In this document: positions 10,298 to 18,582 of the stretch, in pieces
How positions within the stretch are numbered: position 1 is the stretch's first letter
Layout of the letters: every line of letters starts with the position of its first letter
NCBI RefSeq assembly: GCF_002017865.1
Contig: NZ_MTJN01000002.1
Coordinates: forward strand, 1,178,001 to 1,242,000
Reading direction: 5' to 3'
Source of the DNA: Rhodoferax fermentans
Lineage (GTDB): Bacteria > Pseudomonadota > Gammaproteobacteria > Burkholderiales > Burkholderiaceae_C
DNA: 64,000 nt
Position numbers and translations under genes: made by a program
Notes under the pieces: model-generated
What the model was told of the DNA's origin: nothing
Database searches by the model: none
What the model saw: the letters and a program-made list of their open reading frames with translations, nothing else

Positions 10298-10636
10298 TTG
10301 CTGAGTGTCGGAGCTAGTGCAAGTCAATACAAATTACAGAATGGCCCCGAAGCCGCCGTTCAAAAATTCGGATCCAAGGCTTTCGAGCTGACATTCAGCG
10401 CAAGCTACAGTGCCGACCAGATTGCCGAGGCGCCAACGGGCGCACTTGGCCAGCGAGTCACCGCGCGGTCTTGGCATTCGGTTCGTGACTTCGTCCCAGA
10501 CCGTCCAAAAAGCCCTTCCACTAAACTAAAAGGATTGAGGAAAATGAGCTTGGTCTCAAAGGTGAGTCCAACTAAGTCCAGCCGGTGCATGTTGTCACTA
10601 GCGACGCCCAAGAGGGGCCGGGCCGATACTGGATAA
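10298..10636 (+). CDS. Possible small protein or gene remnant upstream of the ATPase
   Basis: I do not recognise this 112-codon frame. It starts at TTG 10298 just after a strong AAGGAG at 10289-10294, although the spacing is short. The translation (LQNGPEAAVQKFGSKAFEL and on) has no familiar motif. In another frame at about 10580-10730 the bases read HVVTSDAQEGPGRYWISDV and continue like protein before a stop. The stretch may therefore be a frameshifted remnant. It sits between the LysR gene and the ATPase gene of the island. Confidence 0.3.
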   Translation: MLSVGASASQYKLQNGPEAAVQKFGSKAFELTFSASYSADQIAEAPTGALGQRVTARSWHSVRDFVPDRPKSPSTKLKGLRKMSLVSKVSPTKSSRCMLSLATPKRGRADTG

Positions 10637-10684
10637 GCGACGTGCTCATCAATGTTACGAAAATTCGTCTGGAGATTGCATCAC

Positions 10685-11824
10685 ATGGCTCTGAAGAAGC
10701 TGTCTTATATCGAGTACGAGGGTGAGGCCCGCCAGTGGACGCTGAAGCCACTCGACTTCGGGACGTCGAATCTTGTGGTCGGCAAGAACGCCACAGGCAA
10801 GTCTCGACTCATCAATGTGACCACCAGCCTGATGATGATCCTCACCGGGAGGCGCACCGCAGAGAATTCTGGGGCAGGCCACTACTATGCAGAGTTCTTA
10901 ATCAATGGCATCAAGTACGTCTACGAACTGGCAACCAAGCAGAAGGCTGTTCTCCTTGAACGTCTATCGGTGAACGGCGAACCAAGATTGGAGCGAGACG
11001 CCTCTGGCGAGGGTAAGGTCTACTACGAAAAAGAGGGCAAATTTCTCGACTTCAGTATGGAGGCTACGGCTATCGCCTTCCAGGGTCGGAAAGACCGACT
11101 ACAGCATCCATTTATCGTTGAGCTCGCCGATTGGGCAGAGGCGTCTGCCACATATGCTTTTGGCGGCGAGTTCGGGAAGCTGACATTTATGATGGAGTCC
11201 AGCGTCCAAACACAGTCCAATGGTCAGTCCTCAGGTGGAGATGAACCCAACAACCCACTGAAGACCTACCTTGATGGTTGGCGCCAATTTGGCGAACCGT
11301 TCGATGAGGCAATCGTGGAGGATATGCGTGCACTGGGTTTTCCTGTCACGGCCGTTCATGCTGAGCAATTGGACTCAACGATCCTATCTCCAGCGCCGCA
11401 GGCCTCTCTGATCGCATTGGCTCTGGTCGAAGAAGGTGTTACCGATCACGTCACGCAACTGACGATGTCTCAGGGCATGTATCGTGCCCTGGCCTTGACC
11501 ATCAAGCTGAATTGGGCAACCTTTACTGGCAAACGCGGTTTGATCCTGATTGATGATTTGGGCGAAGGCCTAGACTACGAACGGTCGTGCAAAGCGATTG
11601 AGCTGACGATGCAGAAGGCCGAACAAGGCGGCGCCCAAGTAATCGTCACAAGCAATGATCGCTTCGTGATGAATGCGGTCCCCCTTGAGAGCTGGGTTGC
11701 GCTGAAGCGGGATGGCAGCACAGTGGAAGGCTTTACTGCCCGTAATTCACCGGAAGCGTTCAAAAATTTTCGATATACAGGTCTGAGCAACTTCGACTTC
11801 TTCACATCGCAGTCTTTTCACTAG
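10685..11824 (+). CDS. SMC/ABC-type AAA ATPase of a two-gene putative defence module
   Basis: The 379-residue protein has Walker A GKNATGKS at 33-40, an ABC-signature-like TMSQGMYRA at 260-268, Walker B GLILIDD at 285-291 and a D-loop-like GEGLD. Together they suggest an SMC/RecF-like (AAA_15/AAA_21) ATPase. ATG 10685 is preferred over 10652 because GGAG lies 10 bases upstream. The next gene, 3 bases on, encodes a TOPRIM-like protein. ATPase-TOPRIM pairs are typical of anti-phage systems such as PARIS and Gabija-like modules; the role here is inferred. Base composition is visibly less GC-rich than that of its neighbours. Confidence 0.85.
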   Translation: MALKKLSYIEYEGEARQWTLKPLDFGTSNLVVGKNATGKSRLINVTTSLMMILTGRRTAENSGAGHYYAEFLINGIKYVYELATKQKAVLLERLSVNGEPRLERDASGEGKVYYEKEGKFLDFSMEATAIAFQGRKDRLQHPFIVELADWAEASATYAFGGEFGKLTFMMESSVQTQSNGQSSGGDEPNNPLKTYLDGWRQFGEPFDEAIVEDMRALGFPVTAVHAEQLDSTILSPAPQASLIALALVEEGVTDHVTQLTMSQGMYRALALTIKLNWATFTGKRGLILIDDLGEGLDYERSCKAIELTMQKAEQGGAQVIVTSNDRFVMNAVPLESWVALKRDGSTVEGFTARNSPEAFKNFRYTGLSNFDFFTSQSFH

Positions 11825-11827
11825 CAA

Positions 11828-12529
11828 ATGACCAAAGTTGCGGTTTTCGTCGAAGGTCTGACAGAGACCGAGCTGACAGTCGAGTTGCTCATCTCCCTTT
11901 GCGGCAGACGTGGCATCGCAATTGATCTGCACAAGCAGTTTGGTGGAACACTACATTTCTTGGAGTCACGCGGCGCAAACGGAGCCGCCCTTTCAGCTTT
12001 GGTTGCAAACTGCTCGACTGATGGTCAGGTTAAGACGCAGATTCTGGATCGCTATACAGGATTGGTCGCTCAGGGCTACACACGAATCGTCGGCGTTAGG
12101 GATGTGTATCCATTTCTCCGAGGCGAGATTCCGGCATTGGAAGCAGCGAAGCATGTCGGTCTGCCGGCTGGACCGGTTCCCATCGACCTACACTACGCAG
12201 AGATGGAAGTCGAGGCGTGGTTCCTGGACGAGATTACGCACTTCGAACGCATACATGCTGGCTTGACCGTTCCACGTTTGGTGGCGGCAGGCTTTGATGT
12301 CGCCAAATGCTACGGGCACACATGGGACCATCCCGCCGCGACCTTGAACGCGATCTACCAGCTCGAAGGGCGGGCTTGGAGAAAGACCGGGGACCATATA
12401 CGTAGAACAGTCCAAGCGCTTTGTATGGAGTCGCTCTACACGAACGCCCGCTTAAGATCGGCCAGCCTATCAGCCTTCATCGGAAGTCTTGAAGCTGCGC
12501 TGTTTCCACCGACACTGGCTACAACGTAA
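11828..12529 (+). CDS. TOPRIM-like DUF4276-family protein, partner of the ATPase
   Basis: This 233-residue protein begins KVAVFVEGLTETELTVELL, the strand-loop opening of DUF4276/OLD-type TOPRIM domains with acidic Glu9. Further on are GVRDVYP at 89-95 (acidic Asp92) and EMEVEAWFL at 125-133, a pattern typical of DUF4276. TOPRIM domains of this kind are often nucleases in defence systems. The ATG lies 3 bases after the ATPase stop, so the genes are co-transcribed. Whether it cuts nucleic acid is not shown, and the second acidic position of a DxD is absent (D-V-Y). Confidence 0.7.
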   Translation: MTKVAVFVEGLTETELTVELLISLCGRRGIAIDLHKQFGGTLHFLESRGANGAALSALVANCSTDGQVKTQILDRYTGLVAQGYTRIVGVRDVYPFLRGEIPALEAAKHVGLPAGPVPIDLHYAEMEVEAWFLDEITHFERIHAGLTVPRLVAAGFDVAKCYGHTWDHPAATLNAIYQLEGRAWRKTGDHIRRTVQALCMESLYTNARLRSASLSAFIGSLEAALFPPTLATT

Positions 12530-12995
12530 CCGTCGTTTCGCCTGGCCTCATGACCGCCTCAATCTGTCCTCTGAGCGGCGAGGTGTATGCCCTGTTCTGC
12601 ACGAAGGACAGGTATCGGAAAAATCTAATACTACTGAGCCAGTCGACTCTGCCAAGATTTGCCATCAAGGTACAGCCAAGCAGGCATCCCCTAACCGACC
12701 GGTGACACACATAGCAACTGATTGGCACCGGCGCGCGATCAATGACCATTAAGGCCCCCCGCTCGCGGCATCAACAACGAACGGCATTACTCGGTCTGTA
12801 ACGAAAACTCCTTAGCGATAAAGTGAACCAGCAATCGAGCCAATTTATGTACCGGTAGCGATCATTCATGAAAGACGGCACATGGCCCCAACCGGATGCT
12901 CATTTTTTCATTTGACCAACAGCGCCCACTACCTCTCTGTCATCTGCCCCCTAGACTTCGGGTGCCCACGTTCGATCTCCAACGACGCCCGCCAG

Positions 12996-13070
12996 CAGGG
13001 GATGGGTTGGGGTGGCGGCCGATTTCTGGGCCTTTGACAGTATGAGGCCGCCGCCCCAACCCATCTCCTG
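12996..13070. repeat. 25-bp imperfect inverted repeat (large stem-loop)
   Basis: The arms 12996-13020 and 13046-13070 are complementary over 25 bases with two mismatches, both G-T type. The left arm contains GATGGGTTGGGGTGGCGGCC. The loop is 25 bases. No T-run follows, so it is not an ordinary terminator. It lies about 470 bases after the TOPRIM gene, outside any gene. Confidence 0.8.
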
Positions 13071-13263
13071 CCAACCACAACCGTTCTAGTTGGGGCTTTT
13101 TCAAGCCATGCCATACTTCGACCCATCCGGTTGTGTGCCCTGCCTTTTGTTCCATGTCCCCTTCGCAACGAACACCAGCCAGCCCACCCACCGATGGCGT
13201 TACGCCCCAGGCCCTGACGGCGCTACAGTGATGGACCCATCCGCCCTGTTGTCTATATAAGAA

Positions 13264-13312
13264 ATCTGCCTCCAGCCCTTATTCATAAAGGGCCAATAGC
13301 TATACAAACAGT
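13264..13312. repeat. Dispersed palindromic repeat upstream of glrK
   Basis: This copy is in inverse orientation: CTGCCTCCAGCCCTTATTCA, TAAAGGGCCAATAGCTATAC. It lies 33 bases before the glrK start, hence probably in its leader or promoter. Confidence 0.78.
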
Positions 13313-13344
13313 AGTTTTACACCCGCCTTCAGCCCCTCCACCCC

Positions 13345-14766
13345 ATGCTTCAGAAATTCTCGTTCCGGCAACTCCTGGTGATCGCGTTTTTGCTGATTGC
13401 CGCTTTGCTGGGGGCCGCCTCACTGCGCGCCCTGTTCACGCTGGAAGAGCTCACGCTGCAAAGCCGCGACGGCGCGGCGCGCTCGCTGGAGCTGGGCCAG
13501 CTGGCCCAGTCGCTCAGTGAGCTGAGTGTGTCGATGGAGCGCACCTCGCGCCAGTCGGTGGTGCTGGATGACCGCGTGCTGCGCACCCGTGTGGCCGAGC
13601 AGGCGCGCGAAGCCACCACGCTGTTGGACAGTCTGAGCACCGCAGGCCTGTCGCACGAACGCGCGCAGCAATGGCGCGCGCATGTGCAGACTGTCAACGA
13701 TCTGTTGACCGGCCCGCCCGAGACCGCGCTGGACCGGGAGCGCGAGTTGGCGCAAAGCTTTCGTGAACTGGCCAGCGTTAATGCGGCCGTGGCGGTGCAG
13801 GTGCAAAAGATCATCCAGCAGCGCAACCAGGCGCTGGAGGCCAAGCTCGAAGACAGCCGCAGCCACTTGGCGCAGCAGGTCACCTGGGCCATCGTGCTGG
13901 CGGTGGCCATGGCACTGGCGTTTGGTGTCTGGTTCACGGTGCCGCTCAAGCGGCTGGAAAACGCCATTGTGGACCTGGGTGAGAACCGGCTCGATGAGAC
14001 CATCACCATCCGGGGGCCGGCTGACCTGGCCATGGTTGGCCAGCGGCTGAACTGGTTGCGCCTGCGCCTGGTGGAACTCGATGCCGACAAATCACGCTTT
14101 TTGCGCCATATTTCGCATGAACTCAAAACCCCGCTGGCCTCGCTGCGCGAAGGCGTCTCGCTGCTGGAAGACAGTGTGGCCGGTGAACTCAACCGCGAAC
14201 AGCGCGAAATTGCCCAGATCCTGCGCCACAACACCAATGTGTTGCAGGGCCAGATTGAAGACCTGTTGCGCTTCAACACCGCCGCGTTTGAGGCGCGCCA
14301 GTTGCACCGCCAGACCATTGATCTGCTGCAGCTGATGGAAGCCCAGGCAGACGCCCAGCGCCTGCAGTGCCGCGCCCGCGAACTCACCGTCACGGTGGTC
14401 GGCCAGCCCACGCTGGTGCAGCTGGACCCCGACAAGATCGGCACGGTGCTGGCCAACCTGTTGTCCAATGCCATCCGTTACTCTCCGCTCAAAGGGGTGA
14501 TCCGCCTGGAGCTGAGCACGCTGCCGCGTCTGGTGCGCATCGACATCCACGACCAGGGTGTGGGGGTGGCGCAGGCGGACCGTGAGCGGATTTTTGAGCC
14601 GTTTTACCGTGGTGAACGCCAACCGACCGACGTGGTGCGCGGCAGTGGTATTGGCCTGTCCATCGTGTATGAGTACATTGCCGCCCACGGCGGGCGCATC
14701 GAGCTGCTGCCCGCCCCCGTGGGTGCCCATTTCAGAATCGAGTTACCCCATGTTTTTAAACCCTGA
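13345..14766 (+). CDS. glrK: Sensor histidine kinase, GlrK/QseE-like
   Basis: The 473-residue kinase has membrane segments at about 9-31 and 178-198, a helical periplasmic sensor between them, a HAMP region at 199-250, and an H-box SHELKTP with phospho-acceptor His258. The N-box NLLSNAIRYS (371-380) and G-boxes DQGVGV and GSGIGLSI are intact. It is followed by a QseG-like lipoprotein gene and an NtrC-type regulator with a GAFTGA loop, the same order as glrK-qseG-glrR in enterobacteria. The kinase overlaps the lipoprotein gene by 17 bases. Confidence 0.88.
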   Translation: MLQKFSFRQLLVIAFLLIAALLGAASLRALFTLEELTLQSRDGAARSLELGQLAQSLSELSVSMERTSRQSVVLDDRVLRTRVAEQAREATTLLDSLSTAGLSHERAQQWRAHVQTVNDLLTGPPETALDRERELAQSFRELASVNAAVAVQVQKIIQQRNQALEAKLEDSRSHLAQQVTWAIVLAVAMALAFGVWFTVPLKRLENAIVDLGENRLDETITIRGPADLAMVGQRLNWLRLRLVELDADKSRFLRHISHELKTPLASLREGVSLLEDSVAGELNREQREIAQILRHNTNVLQGQIEDLLRFNTAAFEARQLHRQTIDLLQLMEAQADAQRLQCRARELTVTVVGQPTLVQLDPDKIGTVLANLLSNAIRYSPLKGVIRLELSTLPRLVRIDIHDQGVGVAQADRERIFEPFYRGERQPTDVVRGSGIGLSIVYEYIAAHGGRIELLPAPVGAHFRIELPHVFKP

Positions 14767-15406
14767 TTGTTGTGCGCGGCCCCCTCGTCGCCTGCGCCGA
14801 GCCGGATTGTTGACCTCTGTCGCGCTGGTCATGTTGACGGCAGGTTGCGCCAGTTCCGTCGGTCAGGGCGGCAGTGCGACGGTGCACCCAGCCGCCACGC
14901 CAGCGCTGCCCGCCAGCTCGGTGCTTTGCCAGCCGACACCGCCGGTGGCACACACTGCACCGCAGACGTCTGAGCCCGTCCTCAGCCTGCTGGTGTATGC
15001 CGAGCGGGTGCGGCGCATGCAGCCCGCAGAATGGAGCCAGGAAGTGACCCGGCTCGGCGACGCAGCCAGCCCCACCGACCAGGTGCAGCTGGCCCTGGTG
15101 CTGAGCCAGTTTCGCCAGTTGCCAGAGTACCAGCGTGCCCAGGACTTGCTGGGCCGGGTGCTGGCCAACCCCAGCGCACAAGCGCTGCACCCGCTGGTGG
15201 GCCAACTGGCCTATCGCCTGGGGGAGCAACGCCGCCTGGAAGATTTGCTGGACAAACAAAACCAGCAGACGCGTGAGCTGCAGCGCAGGCTCGACCAGAC
15301 CACCGACCGGCTGGAAGCCCTCAAGGCGATCGAGCGCAGTCTGACCAGCCGCCCACCCCAAACCCCGGCCTCCAACAGCCGTGGCAACCACACGCCCGCG
15401 CCATGA
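14750..15406 (+). CDS. QseG-like outer-membrane lipoprotein of the GlrK/GlrR system
   Basis: The start at ATG 14750 gives a signal peptide ending in the lipobox LTAGC (Cys at about 35), then a mature region of about 180 residues rich in helices. The C-terminal half (LLDKQNQQTRELQRRLDQTT) is probably a coiled coil. In enterobacteria QseG sits between the kinase and regulator genes and stimulates the kinase. Sequence similarity is weak by eye, so the role is inferred from order and lipidation. It overlaps glrK by 17 bases and glrR by 4 bases. Confidence 0.75.
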   Translation: MFLNPDCCARPPRRLRRAGLLTSVALVMLTAGCASSVGQGGSATVHPAATPALPASSVLCQPTPPVAHTAPQTSEPVLSLLVYAERVRRMQPAEWSQEVTRLGDAASPTDQVQLALVLSQFRQLPEYQRAQDLLGRVLANPSAQALHPLVGQLAYRLGEQRRLEDLLDKQNQQTRELQRRLDQTTDRLEALKAIERSLTSRPPQTPASNSRGNHTPAP

Positions 15407-16788
15407 GCCCGCCGCTGAACACACCGCCCGCACCCGGGCCCCACCTGCTGGTGGTGGATGACGACGCCGACATGCTGCGCCTGCTCACCATCCGGCTCAC
15501 TGCCGCCGGGTACCGGGTCAGTGCGGTGCGCTCTGCCGAGGACGCTTTGACCCAGTTGTCTATCGAGCGGCCCCAGCTGGTGCTCAGTGATGTGCGGCTG
15601 CCGGGCCGCGACGGCCTGGCGCTGTTTGACGACATCCGTACCCAGCACCCCTCGCTGCCGGTGATTCTGCTGACCGCCCACGGCACCATTCCCGATGCGG
15701 TGCAGGCCACCGAGCGGGGTGTGTTCTCGTACTTGACCAAGCCGTTTGACGGCAAGGCGCTGCTCGACAAGATTGCGCAGGCGCTGTCGCTGAGCGCGCT
15801 GTCGCAGTCCAGCCGACCCGGCAGCCCGCCCGCCTGGCAAGACCAGATCATCAGCCGATCCAGCCGCATGGCCGAGGTGCTGGCCGAGGCACACATGGTG
15901 GCGCAGTCGGACGCCAGCGTGTTGCTGCGGGGTGAAAGTGGCACTGGCAAGGAGCTGCTGGCCCGGGCCATCCACCAGGCCGGTACGCGGGCCAAAAAGC
16001 CCTTTATTGCGGTGAACTGCGGCGCCATCCCAGAGGCCCTGCTCGAGTCAGAATTGTTTGGCCATGTCCGGGGTGCTTTCACCGGCGCGGTGTCCAACCA
16101 CATCGGCCTGTTTCAGACGGCCGACGGTGGCACCCTGCTGCTTGACGAGATTGGCGACATGCCCTCGGCGTTGCAGGTCAAGCTGTTGCGGGTGCTGCAA
16201 GAGCGCACAGTGCGACCGCTGGGCGCCAGCCAGTCCACGCCGGTGGATGTGCGCATCATCTCGGCCACCCACCGCGACCTGGACCAGGCCATGGCCGAGG
16301 GCCAGTTCCGCGCCGACCTGTATTACCGGCTCAATGTGGTGACCCTGACCTTGCCACCACTGTCAGAGCGGCGCGAAGACATCGCGCTGCTGGCCAACCA
16401 TTTCCTGGTCAAACTGGCCAGCAAATACAACAAACGCCTGAGCGGTTTTGCGCCCGAGGCCTTGATTGCGCTGACCACCGCCGCCTGGCCGGGCAATGTG
16501 CGCCAACTCTACAACGTGGTGGAGCAGGTCTGCGCCCTCTCGACCACCCCGCTGGTGCCGCTGACCCTGGTGCAGCGCGCCCTGCGTTCACCCAGTGTGG
16601 AGGTGCTCAGTTTTGCCGAGGCCAAACAACGTTTTGAGCGCGATTACCTGGTGGGCCTGCTCAAGCTGACCGACGGCAATGTGGCCGATGCCGCCCAGCT
16701 GGCCGACCGCAACCGCACCGAGTTTTACCGCCTGATGCAAAAACACGGCTTGACACCCGGCCTGTTCAAGGCCGACCACGGCGCCTAG
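15403..16788 (+). CDS. glrR: Sigma-54-dependent response regulator, GlrR/QseF-like
   Basis: The 461-residue regulator has a receiver domain (acidic pocket DDDAD at 19-23, phospho-acceptor Asp63 in LSDVRLPG), an AAA+ domain with Walker A GESGTGKE at 177-184, the sigma-54 contact loop GAFTGA at 224-229, and a C-terminal helix-turn-helix (VADAAQLADRNRTEFYRLM). It starts inside the lipoprotein gene (ATGA overlap). Sites matching the known GlrR pattern TGTC-N10-GACA lie just downstream, next to a sigma-54 promoter before opgG. Confidence 0.92.
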   Translation: MSPPLNTPPAPGPHLLVVDDDADMLRLLTIRLTAAGYRVSAVRSAEDALTQLSIERPQLVLSDVRLPGRDGLALFDDIRTQHPSLPVILLTAHGTIPDAVQATERGVFSYLTKPFDGKALLDKIAQALSLSALSQSSRPGSPPAWQDQIISRSSRMAEVLAEAHMVAQSDASVLLRGESGTGKELLARAIHQAGTRAKKPFIAVNCGAIPEALLESELFGHVRGAFTGAVSNHIGLFQTADGGTLLLDEIGDMPSALQVKLLRVLQERTVRPLGASQSTPVDVRIISATHRDLDQAMAEGQFRADLYYRLNVVTLTLPPLSERREDIALLANHFLVKLASKYNKRLSGFAPEALIALTTAAWPGNVRQLYNVVEQVCALSTTPLVPLTLVQRALRSPSVEVLSFAEAKQRFERDYLVGLLKLTDGNVADAAQLADRNRTEFYRLMQKHGLTPGLFKADHGA

Positions 16789-16792
16789 TGTC

Positions 16793-16810
16793 TGTCGCTC
16801 AGCAAAGACA
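16793..16810 (+). promoter_or_regulatory. GlrR-type binding site 1
   Basis: TGTC-GCTCAGCAAA-GACA matches the GlrR/QseF operator pattern TGTC-N10-GACA exactly. It starts 5 bases after the glrR stop, with its centre about 215 bases upstream of the predicted opgG transcription start. Confidence 0.75.
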
Positions 16811-16812
16811 GG

Positions 16813-16830
16813 CGTCGCTATCAGGCGACA
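16813..16830 (+). promoter_or_regulatory. GlrR-type binding site 2
   Basis: CGTC-GCTATCAGGC-GACA matches TGTC-N10-GACA with one mismatch. Its centre is exactly 20 bp from that of site 1, about two helical turns, as expected for cooperative binding on one DNA face. Confidence 0.7.
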
Positions 16831-16877
16831 AGACAAACCGTTGATTTCAAAAGATTTTTTCTTTTCCGCCTGGATCT

Positions 16878-16895
16878 TGTCGCTGTTTGGCGACA
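16878..16895 (+). promoter_or_regulatory. GlrR-type binding site 3
   Basis: TGTC-GCTGTTTGGC-GACA is an exact match to TGTC-N10-GACA and is extended to a longer palindrome (TTGTCGC..GCGACAA). Its centre is about 130 bases upstream of the predicted sigma-54 start. Confidence 0.75.
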
Positions 16896-16957
16896 AAAAC
16901 GGCGGGGTTTATCGAGGTTTCCCGCCGCTTTCGCGGCAAACCATTTCAAAAAGCACC

Positions 16958-16970
16958 TAATCTATTGATT
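16958..16970 (-). promoter_or_regulatory. IHF binding site between GlrR sites and sigma-54 promoter
   Basis: On the minus strand AATCAATAGATTA matches the IHF consensus WATCAANNNNTTR at every position. It sits between the GlrR-type sites and the -24/-12 promoter, where IHF would bend the DNA so that GlrR can reach sigma-54 polymerase. Confidence 0.7.
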
Positions 16971-16989
16971 TCATTCGTCTTTTATAGAC

Positions 16990-17005
16990 TGGCATAGGGT
17001 TTGCA
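16990..17005 (+). promoter_or_regulatory. Sigma-54 (-24/-12) promoter of opgGH
   Basis: TGGCATAGGGTTTGCA keeps the GG and GC pairs with the required 10-base spacing and matches the TGGCA..TTGCA consensus. The predicted transcription start is about 17016, immediately before the opgG ATG at 17017, so this transcript would be nearly leaderless. Confidence 0.8.
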
Positions 17006-17016
17006 CTAGGGGTGGC

Positions 17017-18582
17017 ATGCCATCCTTTTTTCACCCTTCTTTTCAGCGTCGTACAGCCGCCGTTTCGACCCAGTTTGTGGCCCTTCTGGTTGCCGGTCTG
17101 CTGACTCTGGCCGCTGATCAGGCCCAAGCCTGGGGTCTGGACGACGTGGCGGCACTGGCCCGCACGCAGGCTCAAGCGCCCTTCAAACCGGCCAAGCAGG
17201 CCATGCCCAGCGAGCTGGCCAATCTGGACTACGACGGTTACCGCGACATCCGCTTCAACCCGGACCGCAACTTGTGGCGTGCCGACAAGCTGCCGTATGA
17301 GGCCAATTTTTTCCATGTGGGCCGACTCAGCGACATCGTTCGCCTCAACGAGATCACCGCGCAGGGTGTCAAGCCGATTCCGTACAACCCGGCAGACTTC
17401 AACTACGGGCAAAACAAGCTGTCGCCGCAGACCTGGGGTGACCTCGGCTTTGGCGGCCTGCGCACCTTCAGCAACCTGAACACGGCCGAGCACAAGGACG
17501 AGCTGGTCGTTTTCTCTGGCGCCAGCTACTTCCGGGCGCTGGGTGCCGGGCAACGTTATGGCCTGTCCGCACGCGGGCTGGCAGTGGACACCTCGGGCGC
17601 TGCGCCAGAAGAGTTTCCGCGCTTTACAGAGTTCTGGCTCGAAAAGCCGACCAACGGCGCCAAACAACTCACCATCTATGCGCTGATGGATTCAGCCCGC
17701 ATGACGGGTGCCTACCGCTTTGACATCACTCCGGGTGAGCAAACCGTCACCGAAGTCCATGCCCGCGTTTTCATGCGTGCCACCGACAAACCCGTGGCCA
17801 CCCTGGGCCTGGCACCCCTGACCAGCATGTTCTTCTTTGGTGAAAACCAGCCTCGCAAAGAAGACTTCCGCCCCGAAGTGCACGACTCCGACGGCTTGAT
17901 GATCGCCACTGGCGAGGGTGAATGGTTGTGGCGGCCGCTGCAGAACCCAGGCGCGGCGATCACCACCTCGTTCAGCATGAAGAGCCTGAAAGGTTTTGGC
18001 CTGATGCAGCGCGACCGTGCCTTCCACAACTATGAAGACACCGAAGCGCGTTATGAGCTGCGCCCCAGCGCCTGGGTCACGCCGCTGGGCGACTGGGGCC
18101 CGGGCCGGGTGGAGCTGCTGCAATTTGGCATTCCCGATGAAACCCACGACAACGTGGCCGCCTACTGGGTACCCGCCAACATGCCCCAGCCAGGCCAGTC
18201 GATAGATTTTGCCTACACGATCCACTGGCAGGGCCAAAACCAGCAGCTGCCGCCCAATGGCTGGGTGACGCAATCACGCCGTGGCACGGGTTACCTGCGG
18301 CCTGGTGCCGAGGTGCAGGACCAGCACCAGTTTGTGCTGGATTTTGCCGGCCCAGCCCTGGACGCCTTGCCCGAGGGCGCGCCCGTGCAGGCCATGGCCA
18401 GCACCAATGCCAATGGCCGGGTGATTGAAAGCCTGGCCTACAAAAACCCGGTCACCGGCGCCTGGCGCATGACCCTGCGTGTGCAGCGGCTCAACCCGGC
18501 CTTGCCGGTTGAACTGCGCGCCTTTCTGCAACACAACCAACAAACACTGAGCGAAACATGGACCAATCTGATCACACCGTGA
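17017..18582 (+). CDS. opgG: Periplasmic glucan biosynthesis protein OpgG
   Basis: OpgG acts in the periplasm on the beta-glucan backbone of osmoregulated periplasmic glucans. The 521-residue protein has a signal peptide (Arg-rich start, then VALLVAGLLTLAA, cleavage near AQA at about 39). The mature part begins LDDVAALARTQAQ and includes the family segment SYFRALGAGQRYGLSARGLA. The first ATG is kept because the next in-frame start (GTG 17077) loses the positive N-terminus. It overlaps opgH by 25 bases. Confidence 0.93.
   Translation: MPSFFHPSFQRRTAAVSTQFVALLVAGLLTLAADQAQAWGLDDVAALARTQAQAPFKPAKQAMPSELANLDYDGYRDIRFNPDRNLWRADKLPYEANFFHVGRLSDIVRLNEITAQGVKPIPYNPADFNYGQNKLSPQTWGDLGFGGLRTFSNLNTAEHKDELVVFSGASYFRALGAGQRYGLSARGLAVDTSGAAPEEFPRFTEFWLEKPTNGAKQLTIYALMDSARMTGAYRFDITPGEQTVTEVHARVFMRATDKPVATLGLAPLTSMFFFGENQPRKEDFRPEVHDSDGLMIATGEGEWLWRPLQNPGAAITTSFSMKSLKGFGLMQRDRAFHNYEDTEARYELRPSAWVTPLGDWGPGRVELLQFGIPDETHDNVAAYWVPANMPQPGQSIDFAYTIHWQGQNQQLPPNGWVTQSRRGTGYLRPGAEVQDQHQFVLDFAGPALDALPEGAPVQAMASTNANGRVIESLAYKNPVTGAWRMTLRVQRLNPALPVELRAFLQHNQQTLSETWTNLITP

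Larger units (their letters stand above)
12530..13344. other. Long gene-poor stretch between the island and glrK
   Basis: About 800 bases without a convincing gene. The first 450 bases are relatively AT-rich, like the island, and hold only short frames in several directions. Near the middle is a large imperfect inverted repeat (12996-13070), and near the end a copy of the dispersed repeat (13264-13312). The right boundary of the horizontally acquired island probably lies within this stretch. Confidence 0.6.

Noticed and set aside
12519..12752. Two short overlapping frames after the TOPRIM gene (plus 12489-12752 and minus 12519-12749)
   Set aside because: Neither has a ribosome site or recognisable motif, and they occupy the same DNA on opposite strands.
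16878..16895. The TTGTCGC..GCGACAA palindrome as a glrR terminator
   Set aside because: No T-run follows, the stem is short, and it fits TGTC-N10-GACA exactly, so an operator is the better explanation.
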